64,000 nucleotides of DNA from Phycisphaerales bacterium AB-hyl4 (GTDB taxonomy: Bacteria; Planctomycetota; Phycisphaerae; Phycisphaerales; Phycisphaeraceae): NCBI GenBank assembly GCA_041821185.1, contig JBGUBD010000004.1, positions 124,001 to 188,000 of the forward strand, written 5' to 3'. A program made the position numbers and the translations under genes. The notes under the pieces were generated by a model. That model saw only the letters and a list, made by a program, of their open reading frames with translations. It did no database searches and had not been told where the DNA came from. Below, piece by piece: positions 8,535 through 17,711 of this stretch. Positions within the stretch are counted from its first letter, which is position 1. Every line of letters starts with the position of its first letter.

Positions 8535-9860
8535 TCAGCTTGCCGGAGGAAGGACAAAGAGCCGACCTCCGCCAGCGGGAAGCGAGATCTGCAACCCCTC
8601 CATAGCGGGACTATCATCAATCACCGGCTCCAGTTCACCTGTTTCCTGACTGACTTCGAGCACCTCAGCCGGATCAGCATCAAACTCAACTGTCAGCCAT
8701 GAGGTATATGCATATCGGTAATTATTAATCATCACCGCTCGCCTGCCGTCGGGGAAGATAAAAGTCCCAATCAAGAGGTCTGCGGGCAATGCTTTCTCTT
8801 TTGAAGCCTTCACTGAACGGATGGGTATGCCGGCACGCGTGCGATCGTCGAGGCTACCGAAAATGCGTCCTTCACCGAACTCCCCATCGGGCCTCACATA
8901 GTAGAAGTCCCCTTCAGGCTTCATACGGAACGCCCCGGTGCTTTCGAGTTCCATCAGCGTCGGGCCAAGGTTCTGGATCGCATGGTTAATACGCTGGGCT
9001 TGATAATATTTACGCGTCAGCCGTCCCTCGCGCGTCACCAGCGCCCCGCCTTCGGGGAACGATGGGCTGGTGGGGGTGAAGTAGCAGAAATACATGACCC
9101 CTTTCGCACCGAATGCCAAAGAACTGTAGATCTGCCAACGCATCTGTGCTTCGGTGGGATCCATCAGAGCGTCGAAGGGCATGGCCTTGAAGAAGTTCCA
9201 GAAGGGAATGTCAGCCTCCATCGAATGCTGCCGCATCGATTCCAGGTTCCGAATATACTCATCACGCCTTCGCTCGCCCCGATGGAAGTCCGGGTAGTGA
9301 TTCGTCGAAAGCACATCCGTATCCACGATCTCGACGAAACGCCTGACATGTTCGTCATACGTTGGCACGCCCAACTGTTGGGCACTTGCGTAGGTCGGAT
9401 AGAGATTGATGTAACTCAACATGCCGGGTCGTATTTCACGAATGGCGCTGACCCACTCACCGAGTTCGGAAAACCTCGCAGCCGAAGGCTCATCGGTTAA
9501 CAAGTACCCCCAGCAATTCGGGTGGTCGGGATACTCCTCCGGCTCAAGACCACGAATATCGACAAGGGCAACCAAGTCATGCTTTTTGCACAACTCAAGT
9601 TGCCGATTCAGGAACTCCGTGCCGCGCCCTGCAAACCCGCCGATGACCAGATTGAAGTTGGCCTCGGCGATTTCCTTGTAGGCCTGTTCCATGTTGGCAT
9701 CCGCAGGCGGATCAACCCAGAATCCGAGCGCGAACTCATCTTGCTGAAAACGCGGAACCTCGTCAGCGGAGTCAGTCGCGTCCTGGGCAAGGGTGGCCGT
9801 CGAGCCGAAGCACAAGCTTGAGGCGACGATCCCGGCTGCGAATAACGTGGGAGTCTTCAT
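8535..9860 (-). CDS. Secreted TIM-barrel glycosidase-like protein
   Basis: The start is taken at ATG 9860, with AGGAAAC seven bases upstream and a signal peptide directly after it (hydrophobic LFAAGIVASSLCFGS, cleavage after LAQ-type residues). The 441-residue protein looks like a clan GH-A style barrel: LGFWVDPP at the start of the mature part, WGYLLTDEPSAARF near the middle (a possible catalytic Glu), then FNFF-type and GVMYFCYF barrel strands, and a C-terminal beta domain. The family and substrate cannot be fixed. It is the last gene of a minus-strand set with a pseudopilin and a PEP-CTERM protein upstream, so it probably acts outside the cell in the same system. Confidence 0.65.
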   Translation of the reverse strand: MKTPTLFAAGIVASSLCFGSTATLAQDATDSADEVPRFQQDEFALGFWVDPPADANMEQAYKEIAEANFNLVIGGFAGRGTEFLNRQLELCKKHDLVALVDIRGLEPEEYPDHPNCWGYLLTDEPSAARFSELGEWVSAIREIRPGMLSYINLYPTYASAQQLGVPTYDEHVRRFVEIVDTDVLSTNHYPDFHRGERRRDEYIRNLESMRQHSMEADIPFWNFFKAMPFDALMDPTEAQMRWQIYSSLAFGAKGVMYFCYFTPTSPSFPEGGALVTREGRLTRKYYQAQRINHAIQNLGPTLMELESTGAFRMKPEGDFYYVRPDGEFGEGRIFGSLDDRTRAGIPIRSVKASKEKALPADLLIGTFIFPDGRRAVMINNYRYAYTSWLTVEFDADPAEVLEVSQETGELEPVIDDSPAMEGLQISLPAGGGRLFVLPPAS

Positions 9861-10025
9861 GAAAATTGTTTCCTGATCACTAAAGTTGTCAAAAAAACAG
9901 GGCGTAGAGACAAATTGCATCGCAGGTCAAAGCTGCAAACTATATTAAATCCAGTAGTGTATTTATTGCGTCATACATCAAGCCGACGCACGAGCGTGAG
10001 GCTTTAAAATTGATTGTGTTGGCTC

Positions 10026-10613
10026 CTAAGGCAGATGTGGCCACACTTGAAAGACGCCTTTGTTCAGGTTGATTCGGTCGACGATAGCGGCATGCGAGTC
10101 GAGGTAGCCAGCGCCCGCATGCTCAGCGGGGTGCGGATAACCGCGACCATAAAGCCAGATTTTTCTGGATGGATGCTCCCACCCGTCGATGTCGCGATTG
10201 TTGACGTGGTACGGCCCATTGGGCGACTCGCCGAAGGCGATATCAGTCACCGGCCAGTAGTCCGGCTGGGTGAGCGGCCGATCCTGTGCGGGGCAGTCCC
10301 ATACGCCTTCGCTAAGGTTGTTGCTCGTCAAAGCCGTGCTCGTACTGCCGTAGCCCTGCAGTTGCCGTGCCCAGTGCCCGGTCCAAGGGCCTGAAGCGAC
10401 GACGCCGTCGTGGTCCATGGCGTACATATTCATGGCCAAGCCAAGGGTTCGAAGATTGCTCAGGCAGTTCATCTGCTTGGCCATTTCCCTCGCCTGCGAC
10501 AGCGCGGGAAGCAAAAGTGCGATCAACACAGCAATAATCGAAATTACGACAAGAAGCTCGATTAAGGTAAATCCTCGTTTCACTTCTCGCCTGCTATATA
10601 AGAAATTCCTCAT
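10026..10613 (-). CDS. Type II secretion-like pseudopilin (prepilin N-methylation signal)
   Basis: The start at ATG 10613 is preferred because it follows GGAAGGAG and leaves a short basic leader before [20 protein letters not shown]. That is the prepilin peptidase site: cleavage after Gly, methylation of Phe, Glu at +5. The 196-residue protein has the long N-terminal helix, then [19 protein letters not shown], typical of the large planctomycete pseudopilin family. The usual C-terminal DGH motif reads LDSHA here, so this copy has diverged. It sits between a PEP-CTERM gene and a secreted hydrolase on the same strand. Assembly in the inner membrane with a type II-like system is inferred. Confidence 0.85.
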   Translation of the reverse strand: MRNFLYSRREVKRGFTLIELLVVISIIAVLIALLLPALSQAREMAKQMNCLSNLRTLGLAMNMYAMDHDGVVASGPWTGHWARQLQGYGSTSTALTSNNLSEGVWDCPAQDRPLTQPDYWPVTDIAFGESPNGPYHVNNRDIDGWEHPSRKIWLYGRGYPHPAEHAGAGYLDSHAAIVDRINLNKGVFQVWPHLP

Positions 10614-10761
10614 GAATGCGTATCGCTCCTTCCCCCGCGAACATCTCTGAACAAACCGCATGAACAGCCTGCATCCACACACCCCTTCTACTTGATTCCT
10701 GAGCAGTGATTAATTGGCAGGATCCGGTCGGGTTGACGCCTTTGCCGATGAGCCCCGGCCA

Positions 10762-10790
10762 CCTGCGGCCCCGATGAACGGGACCGCAGG
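10762..10790. terminator. Hairpin in the gap after the PEP-CTERM gene
   Basis: CCTGCGG (10762-10768) pairs with CCGCAGG (10784-10790). CCTTT follows on the plus strand and there is no T-run on the minus strand. It lies in the 223-base gap between the PEP-CTERM gene (ends 10837) and the pseudopilin (starts 10613), so it may stabilise or end the PEP-CTERM message. Confidence 0.4.
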
Positions 10791-10836
10791 CCTTTCCCAC
10801 CCCCAACACATACCCCCCGCGGAAGGGCAGAGGTCA

Positions 10837-11526
10837 TCAGGCTTTCCCGATTAGCGAGCGGCGGCGACGTGCGACGAGCAGCAAGCTGCCGGCAAGGATG
10901 AGGCCCATGCTGCCCGGCTCAGGCACCATCGTGATGTTGTCGAGGAACATCTGCTGGTTCGAGGGGCCTTCACCCTTGTTTCCGATGAATCTGATACGCG
11001 TGATTTCCTGACCAGCAAGGGTGGGTGCATCGGCAATACTGAAGATTATGGTCTGCGGCGTAGTATTAGCATCTGCTGTACTACCCACGATGGCGTCGAA
11101 GAACGCCCCTTTGATGATGTGAATGTTGTTGTTATTGGGGGAGGAGGCGGCGGTGGTCCAAATTCTCACCGAACCATCCTGCCACCAGTTGTTGCTCGTG
11201 CCGCCGGCCGGCGGCGTGTAGACATCAAACCGAAGAAACTCACCCTCGGTGGGGAGCGTGGGGCGCGCTTCCGCCGAGAAATCAAATTGGTAGGTCAAAG
11301 CGAGGTCGCTGACGCCCATGGGGGCGTGGTGAAGTGCGTAGTCGCTGCTGCCGTCGAAACTCGGCGAGGAAACAAAGGGCGTGGTGGCGGTCGACCCGGT
11401 TGTAGAGCCGACAATAGAGGTCCACCCCTGCACCGTCCCATCTTCGAAGTCCCAGGTGACGGTGCCGAAGGCGCTTGACGTGGAGCCGGCAATCACGGCG
11501 GCGATAAGTGCAGCATGTCGATTCAT
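10837..11526 (-). CDS. PEP-CTERM sorting-domain protein
   Basis: The start is ATG 11526, preceded by AAGGAG. The 229-residue protein has a signal peptide (LIAAVIAGSTSSAFG), a mature beta-rich domain starting VTWDFEDGTVQGW, and a C-terminal VPEPGSMGLILAGSLLLVA followed by RRRR. The VPEP, hydrophobic helix and Arg run form the exosortase sorting signal, so the protein is expected to be processed and moved to the cell surface. Its job is unknown; a carbohydrate-binding role would fit the neighbours. It leads the minus-strand set that continues with a pseudopilin and a hydrolase. Confidence 0.85.
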   Translation of the reverse strand: MNRHAALIAAVIAGSTSSAFGTVTWDFEDGTVQGWTSIVGSTTGSTATTPFVSSPSFDGSSDYALHHAPMGVSDLALTYQFDFSAEARPTLPTEGEFLRFDVYTPPAGGTSNNWWQDGSVRIWTTAASSPNNNNIHIIKGAFFDAIVGSTADANTTPQTIIFSIADAPTLAGQEITRIRFIGNKGEGPSNQQMFLDNITMVPEPGSMGLILAGSLLLVARRRRSLIGKA

Positions 11527-11820
11527 AGCAATCTCCTTGTTTCCGGTGATGTGAACAGATGATTCTGGCCGGGCGGGCAGTCCACTGCGCCAGCCAAAAG
11601 ATAAAGTAATCGAGGACATATTAAAAGTCAATCAATATCTTAATGACGCTCGGGAATTTTTGCCGCCGGGCCTCCGGATGAGAGTGCTCCTGAGCACAAA
11701 AATGGCTAAGTATGCCTAATATAGACATTTATACACCTTTCGCCCTTCCTACTGATGCCCCCCGGCGGCCAGGATAATTTTATAATTGCCAATCAAACAC
11801 ATAAAGACTATCCTTTTGAT

Positions 11821-14673
11821 ATGGATCATACTCACCTCACGCCGGTCGCACTGCGATGCGAGAATCGGGCCTCGCCGCCTGCGGTTGACGTGGCAAATCC
11901 GCGGCTGGGCTGGACGTTGCACGCCCCCTCAGATGCGACGCGCAACTCTTGGCAGAGTGCGTACCAGATTCAGGTTGCTTCCAGCCTGGAGAAGCTCGCC
12001 GCAGACACTGTGGACCTATGGGATTCCGAAAAGACAGCCTCCCGGCGGACAACGCAGGTTCGGTATGACGGCCAACCGCTGGCGTCGGCGCAGCAGTGCT
12101 TTTGGCGTGTGCGAGTCTGGGACGAGGCGGATCGGCAGTCCGGCTGGAGCAACCCCGCAGTATGGACGATGGGCATTCTCTCGCGGGAGGCTTGGCAGGC
12201 GCGATGGATTGGCGTGGAAGCGGCGATCCCTCATCCAGCCCCTTTCTTTCGCTATGACTTCAAGGTCGAGAAAGGGATTCGGCGGGCACACCTTTACGCG
12301 ACAGCTTGTGGGCTGTATCGGATGCATATCAATGGTGCGGCGTTGGCGGACAACGTGCTCGCCCCCGAGTGGACCGACTACCACCGTCGCATTCAGTACC
12401 AGGGCTACGACGTCACGGATTGCCTGCAGCGCGGCGACAATGTGATCGGTGCTTGCGTGGGCGACGGCTGGTACGCCGGCCGTATCGGGATCACCTTCGC
12501 CGTGCCCGGCGCAAGTCCGCGTGGAATCTACGGCCGACATCTGGCGCTGCTGGCGCAGTTGCACATCGAGTTCGACGACGGCGAACAATGCGTCATCGCC
12601 ACGGACGATGGTTGGCGGTATAGCCTCAAGGGCCCGATTCGTACGGCGGATCTGCTCGATGGCATTCATTACGACGCGCGGCAGGAGATGCCGGGCTGGG
12701 ACGCAGCGGGTTTCGATGACGCCGATTGGCAACCGGTAGTAGAGCGCAAGGCGCCAGCCGGCAGGCTGGTCGCGCAGGCCAACGAGCCGGTGCGCGTCGG
12801 ACAGCGCATCGCTCCGCAGCGCATGCTCGAGCCGGTTCCGGGTGTGTACGTTTTCGACCTCGGGCAAAACGTCACAGGCTGGGTCCGCTTGAAGCTGGCA
12901 GGCCGGCGCGGCCAGGCGATTCAACTGCGGCACGCGGAGATGCTCTCGGAAGACGGACACATCTATACCGAGAATCTCCGCACAGCCTCGCAGACGGACA
13001 CGTATCACTGCCGCGGCGGCGGCGAGGAAGTCTTCGAGCCTGTTTTTACATATCACGGCTTCCAGTTCGTGGAGGTGAGCGGGCTCAGCCAGCGGCCGGC
13101 GTTGACGGATCTGGAAGCGTGCGCCGTGTGGACGTCTGCGCCCGAAGCGGGCGACCTGACGTGCAGCAACACGCTCTACAACCAGATTTTCAGCAACATT
13201 CGCTGGACCCAGCGTAACAACCTGATCGGCGTGCCGACGGACTGCCCGCAGCGCGATGAGCGGATGGGGTGGTCAGCCGACATCCAGGTATTCGCACAGA
13301 CGGGCTGCTTCAACCAGGACCTCGCGGCCACCTTAACCAAGTGGCTGGACGACTTCTGCGACGCGCAAGCGGATGACGGGCGTTTGCCCGATTTTGCGCC
13401 GCACCCGTTCGACCCGAACCGCTGCTTCTCGGGCACGCCTGGCTGGGGGGATGCCGGGCCCATTGTCGCGTGGTGCTTGTATCGCAATTACGGCGACCGC
13501 GACATTCTGCGTCGGCTGTATGAGCCCACCCGGCGGTGGATCGAGTGGATCCACCGGATGAACCCGAACCTGCTCTGGCGCGAGGCGCGACATAACGACT
13601 ACGGCGAATGGTTGAATGCAGACACTTTTCAGTTCGACCACCTGCCCAGTCAGGGCGCGGACATGCCGCGCGACGTGCTCGCGACCGCGTACTTCTTCCG
13701 TTCGACTGCGCTGCTGGCCGACATGGCGCAGGTGCTTGGCCGGGTGGAAGACGCGGAACGCTACCGCGGCTTGGCCGATCGCATCAAGGGGGCATTTAAC
13801 GACGCGTACGTGAATCGCGAGGGGCGCATCGTCGGCGACACGCAGGCTGGCTACGCCATCGCGCTGTCGTTCGGGCTGCTTGCCGAGCCGTTGGAGAAGC
13901 GAGCATTTGATCATATGATCCGCCGATTCGACGATTACGACGGCCACCTTTCGACGGGTTTCATCGCCACCGTGCTGTTGATGAACGAACTGACGCGGCG
14001 CGGCCGGGCGGACCTGGCACACGAACTACTGAACAAGCGCACCTGCCCATCGTGGGGCTACAGCGTCGAGCAAGGCGCAACGACGGTCTGGGAACGGTGG
14101 GACGGCTTCGTTCGCGGCAAGGGATTCCAGGACCCCAACATGAACTCGTTCTGCCACTTCGCCATCGGCTCGGTGGGAGAATGGATGTATCGCAATGTCC
14201 TTGGCGTTGACGTCGACAATACGGCTGAGATCGGCCAACTGACGGTCATGCCCCGGCCGAGCCGGCATGTCACGTGGGCGCGGGGCTATCACCGCACGAT
14301 ACACGGGCGGGTTTCCGTTGACTGGGCAGTGCAGGGTGATCGGCTCACGCTCGAGGTTACGACGCCGGCGAATTGCGAAACCACCATTGGTATCCTGAGC
14401 AGCGACATGGACCGCGTGAGGGAAAGCGGGCGTACGCTTCGCGAGGCACCGGGTTTGACATTCATCGGGACGCGCGGCGCGTTTGCGCTCGTGCGGGGCG
14501 GGTCGGGAACGTATCGTTTCACTAGTGTGTGTGATCCGGCGTTGCTAGAAAGTGCCGATCAAACGGGCTGTGGGCTGGTCACCGGCAAGTCGGCGTCGGC
14601 CACCGCGTCGGCAGGTCTCACTGCTAGCGTGGAACAACGCCGACCAGGGGCGGTGCCCACGGCGACGGGTTGA
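11821..14673 (+). CDS. Alpha-L-rhamnosidase (GH78)
   Basis: Chosen start ATG 11821 gives about 950 residues, normal for GH78; ATG 11755 is also possible and no strong ribosome site decides. Domains in order: N-terminal fibronectin-like domain (ENRASPPAVDVANPRLGWTL), a jelly-roll domain (ACGLYRMHINGAALADN), the rhamnosidase concanavalin-like domain (VFDLGQNVTGWVRL), the (alpha/alpha)6 barrel, and a C-terminal beta domain. The barrel carries DCPQRDERMGWSADIQVF, the family's signature, whose acidic residues carry catalysis. NSFCHFAIGSVGEWMYR is the other typical block. No signal peptide is visible, so it probably releases rhamnose from imported oligosaccharides. The GntR/LacI regulator 38 bases downstream likely controls it. 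Confidence 0.92.
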   Translation: MDHTHLTPVALRCENRASPPAVDVANPRLGWTLHAPSDATRNSWQSAYQIQVASSLEKLAADTVDLWDSEKTASRRTTQVRYDGQPLASAQQCFWRVRVWDEADRQSGWSNPAVWTMGILSREAWQARWIGVEAAIPHPAPFFRYDFKVEKGIRRAHLYATACGLYRMHINGAALADNVLAPEWTDYHRRIQYQGYDVTDCLQRGDNVIGACVGDGWYAGRIGITFAVPGASPRGIYGRHLALLAQLHIEFDDGEQCVIATDDGWRYSLKGPIRTADLLDGIHYDARQEMPGWDAAGFDDADWQPVVERKAPAGRLVAQANEPVRVGQRIAPQRMLEPVPGVYVFDLGQNVTGWVRLKLAGRRGQAIQLRHAEMLSEDGHIYTENLRTASQTDTYHCRGGGEEVFEPVFTYHGFQFVEVSGLSQRPALTDLEACAVWTSAPEAGDLTCSNTLYNQIFSNIRWTQRNNLIGVPTDCPQRDERMGWSADIQVFAQTGCFNQDLAATLTKWLDDFCDAQADDGRLPDFAPHPFDPNRCFSGTPGWGDAGPIVAWCLYRNYGDRDILRRLYEPTRRWIEWIHRMNPNLLWREARHNDYGEWLNADTFQFDHLPSQGADMPRDVLATAYFFRSTALLADMAQVLGRVEDAERYRGLADRIKGAFNDAYVNREGRIVGDTQAGYAIALSFGLLAEPLEKRAFDHMIRRFDDYDGHLSTGFIATVLLMNELTRRGRADLAHELLNKRTCPSWGYSVEQGATTVWERWDGFVRGKGFQDPNMNSFCHFAIGSVGEWMYRNVLGVDVDNTAEIGQLTVMPRPSRHVTWARGYHRTIHGRVSVDWAVQGDRLTLEVTTPANCETTIGILSSDMDRVRESGRTLREAPGLTFIGTRGAFALVRGGSGTYRFTSVCDPALLESADQTGCGLVTGKSASATASAGLTASVEQRRPGAVPTATG

Positions 14674-14711
14674 GGCGGTGAGGTGCAACAGACGCCTTAT
14701 GATGTATACCT

Positions 14712-15767
14712 ATGACTAAGCAGGCACAGATCATCGGGGACGTTCGGCAGAAAATCGCCAACGGCGTGTATGCGCCCGGACGACCACTGCCCACACAGAA
14801 GATGCTCTCGTCGCACTACGGCGTGGCGATGGGAACGGTGCGCCAGGCGCTCGCAAGCCTGGCCCGCGATGGGATTCTGGAGTCGCGGCGTGGCTTCGGC
14901 ACGATCGTGAACCCCAATATCGACACCGGAAACGCTCCCGACACACCAGCACGCAGACTCGGCCTGCTCGTCCCGGAAAGCTGGTTCGGCGGAACCTATG
15001 TCACCACCTTGAAGCGTATTCTCGCAGAGAATCCTGAGTTTGACCTGAGCATTCGCTTCGCGGACAGCCAAACCAAGGAGTCGATCCTCGACTGGGCGCA
15101 GCCGCTTGCTGCCGTGCTGACCCAGGACGCGATCTCGATCGACCTGATGGAGTACCTGCGTGCCACCGGCAAGCCTGTGATGGTCATCGGCTACCTTCTC
15201 ACCGGGCGATGCCCCTCCTGGGCGAGCGAGGTCATCACGGACGCGGACATGGCCTATCACATGGCTGTGCAGTTCGTCCATTCGCTCGGCCATCGCCGAA
15301 TACTGCTCGTCCGCGAAAGCGGGTCGTTCTACTTCGAATCCGTCGGCCGTGCATTTCAGCATGAAGTGAAGAAGCTCGGCGGAGATGTCATCGGCGACCA
15401 GGTGATCGCCGCGCAGGGTGACGACGGCAGCACCCTCCTTGAACACCTGGACGGCTGCAAACAAAAACCCACGGCTGTGATCGTGGACGGTGGCCTCCAG
15501 TGCTGCCGACATCTCCACGCGCTTCAAAGCGCCGGCTGGCGCGTACCCGATCAGATCAGCCTGCTGTCCATGAATCAGGTGCCTGAGGACTGGTTGTCCA
15601 CGCCCACCTTGAGCCGTGTCGAGATGTCAATCGGTCACTGGGCCGGGCATCTTGCTGAGGCGCTGCGTTCCGTGATTGACGACGGGGCTATCGTCCGCGA
15701 GCACCTGCCTCCGCGCATCGTGTGGGGCAAGACGTGCGGCCGCGTTGAAGATGGAACTGATCACTGA
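14712..15767 (+). CDS. GntR/LacI-type transcriptional regulator
   Basis: This 351-residue protein has an N-terminal GntR winged helix (residues 1-75, with PTQKMLSSHYGVAMGTVRQA and the wing RRGFGTIV) and a C-terminal LacI-type ligand-binding domain (about 80-345, with SLGHRRILLVRESGSFYF and DQISLLSMNQVPEDW). Such proteins bind operators as dimers and respond to a sugar. It follows the rhamnosidase closely on the same strand, so a rhamnose-related signal is likely. A symmetrical ATGATGTATACCTATGA stretch overlaps its start and could be an autoregulatory operator. Confidence 0.88.
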   Translation: MTKQAQIIGDVRQKIANGVYAPGRPLPTQKMLSSHYGVAMGTVRQALASLARDGILESRRGFGTIVNPNIDTGNAPDTPARRLGLLVPESWFGGTYVTTLKRILAENPEFDLSIRFADSQTKESILDWAQPLAAVLTQDAISIDLMEYLRATGKPVMVIGYLLTGRCPSWASEVITDADMAYHMAVQFVHSLGHRRILLVRESGSFYFESVGRAFQHEVKKLGGDVIGDQVIAAQGDDGSTLLEHLDGCKQKPTAVIVDGGLQCCRHLHALQSAGWRVPDQISLLSMNQVPEDWLSTPTLSRVEMSIGHWAGHLAEALRSVIDDGAIVREHLPPRIVWGKTCGRVEDGTDH

Positions 15768-15971
15768 AGGCAGAACTGCTTTAGATGATCGCGGATGTTG
15801 GGCCGCGGGCCGCGGAAGCGTTTTTGGCCCACGTGGATCGGACAGAACGATTCGCGAAGAATCGCCACATCGGTACCCGTTAACAACGCGCCGATGATGA
15901 TCGCGACACCATGCACGATGGCCTGGCCGAGCGGACCACGGAAACGTTTGAATTTCTGTTTGGGCGGAGGC
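15768..15971. other. Stretch without a confident gene
   Basis: The minus strand holds a 70-codon open frame (15761-15973) containing KRFRGP twice and a hydrophobic segment, AIVHGVAIIIGALLTG. It overlaps the end of the regulator and the start of the solute-binding pseudogene, and I recognise no family. It may be decayed membrane-protein or insertion-sequence DNA. No terminator was seen. Confidence 0.25.
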
Positions 15972-17284
15972 ATGATGGACCTGACCTGCTTGGCTTACCG
16001 ATCCGCGCTGATTTTAATCCTCTGCTTGTAGGTGTGGGCCTTCCCTGCCGTGTGGACAGAGGCGTCGACTGGCGATATGCCCGGCCATTTGCAGGACAAG
16101 CCGAAGATCCAGATCCGGGCTCAGGGCCTGCCGCCCCCCCATGCGGTCGATGTCTCAGCGCTGGCGAATCGCGCGGTCCTGCGGGCGTTTCTGGAACGCC
16201 GGCCGGACGTGACCGGCGACGGAATGGACACGGGGCCGCTGATGGCGATCGTGGCGGGGATTCCACCAAATGCGATCTACGTGAACTATCGACAGAGTTC
16301 GACCTATCTGTCCCAGGAATTTCTGGTACCGGTGGAGGTGCTGCTGGCCCGATTGCTCAGTGACGATTCGCGTGTGCGGGAATACGACGAGGAAGGCCGC
16401 TGGTTGGGCGAGGCGGAAGTGACGTCGGCGATTCGCGAACGCGTGCCCGATCCGGCCTGGCCGGTGGTATATCGTGCGGACGAGAGCGGGCAGTATGCCC
16501 AGCCCCATGCTTGGGCGGTGCCAACGAGCACGTTGGTGATGGCGCTGCAATATCGCAAGGATCTATTCGCCGCGGCCGGGCTGGACCCGGAACGCGGGCC
16601 GGCGGACTGGGAGGAGATGCGAGAATACACCCGCCTCCTGACGGTGCCGGAGCGTCAGCAGTACGGACTGTCGGTGGAAGGCGGAAACTTGCTGAGCTGG
16701 GGCATCTACACATTTCTGGTCTCGGCAGGCGCGCGGGCGGTAGAGCAGGATGCGGATGGCACGTGGCGGGCGAGCTACGGCACGCGCGAAGCAGCGGAGG
16801 CGGTGGGCTTTTTCCGCGGCCTCGCAAACGACACGTTCGAGCGTGACGGGCGGACGCTCCGCAGGGCGGCCTACATCGGCACCAACGAACGGGGGCTGAT
16901 GTGGTATCGCGGGCAGGTGGCGATGCGGTTCGCGTACATGGACGAGGAACCGCTCGGCGAGATCAACCCGCAACTTGTGGGCATCGCCCCGGTGCCCATA
17001 GGCCCCTCCGGCGAACGCGGCTGCGAACTGAACAGCCGGATGGTGGGCATCTACAGTGGTCCAGACCGGCTCAGCAACTGGCGGTCATGGATTACATCTG
17101 GTTCATCACCAGCGAGGATGCCCATCGCATCCGTACCCGCATTTATGTAGAGCATGGCTACGGACCGTTCGCCAGCCCGCGCCTTTTGGCGAAGTTCGGT
17201 TCCCGCCCGGCAACTGGGTCGCTCCGGCCGGTAGCAATCGGGGCGACGATGGAGGCAACGAAGTCGTCGGAGCTTCTGGTGTAA
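15972..17284 (+). pseudogene. ABC sugar-binding protein (family 1), stop in signal peptide plus frameshift
   Basis: From ATG 15972/15975 a signal peptide is readable (SALILILCL), but TAG at 16029-16031 interrupts it. The same frame then continues as a family 1 extracellular solute-binding protein: NAIYVNYRQSSTY, a long middle region with AVPTSTLVMALQYRKDLF (ligand-facing hinge) and TNERGLMWYRGQVAMRFA. Near 17060-17075 the frame shifts, and the C-terminal part continues as QQLAVMDYIWFITSEDAH until TAA at 17282-17284. The intact form would capture a sugar outside the membrane for an ABC importer. No permease genes follow, so the transporter has been lost. Nothing convincing lies in 17285-17609. 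Confidence 0.75.
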
Positions 17285-17637
17285 GGGCCACTTTCAGGTG
17301 GCTTGGCGAGCATGCGGGCCGCAACGCGAGTGAACGCTGAGCAGGCCCCGAAACTGTCAACGCAGGAGCCGGCCCGCCTCGTAAACGGGGATGGCCGATG
17401 CCATCGCACCCGCCGCGTCAGTGGCAGAGCGACCGAAAGAGTGCGATGGTCCCCGGCCGGGGTATTGGTGGCGGCACGCATGCGCACGGGGATCGAGCGC
17501 AACACGGAGAGCCCCATGTGCTGCCCCTATGGACAGCGGCTCGATTAAAGCTGGCGAAGCTAGCGCCTCATAACGCGCCTTTAATTTCATACGAAAGCTT
17601 GAATATGAGTTACAAAGCGGCATTTTTGATATAGAGG

Positions 17638-17663
17638 GGATTTTCGAATCCCGCCCTCTCCGC
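17638..17663 (+). other. Attachment-site scar: 3' end of a tRNA-Ser gene
   Basis: TTCGAATCCCGCCCTCTCCG matches the T-loop, T-stem 3' strand and acceptor 3' strand of a bacterial tRNA-Ser. The 5' part of the T-arm does not pair properly and no tRNA body precedes it. CCA is not encoded. This is what is left where an integrase recombined into a tRNA-Ser gene. It is followed by a terminator-like hairpin, as at a real tRNA 3' end, and overlaps the 3' end of the integrase relic. No second copy was found in the window. Confidence 0.65.
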
Positions 17664-17682
17664 TTTCCCCCTTGAGGGGACG

Positions 17683-17711
17683 AAAACCCCGTTTTTTACG
17701 GGGTTTTCTTT
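17683..17711. terminator. Intrinsic terminator after the tRNA-Ser fragment
   Basis: AAAACCCCGT (17683-17692) pairs with ACGGGGTTTT (17698-17707), followed by CTTTT on the plus strand and flanked by A/T on both sides, so it could work in both directions. It lies within the reading frame of the integrase relic, which fits the view that the frame runs through the terminator of a former tRNA gene. Confidence 0.7.

Noticed and set aside
7469..16031. Two in-frame TAG codons (7469, 16029) as hint of stop-codon reassignment
   Set aside because: Both lie in genes with further lesions, so ordinary pseudogene decay explains them.
17303..17634. Small plus-strand frames next to the attachment scar
   Set aside because: No ribosome sites or recognisable sequence; likely decayed DNA.
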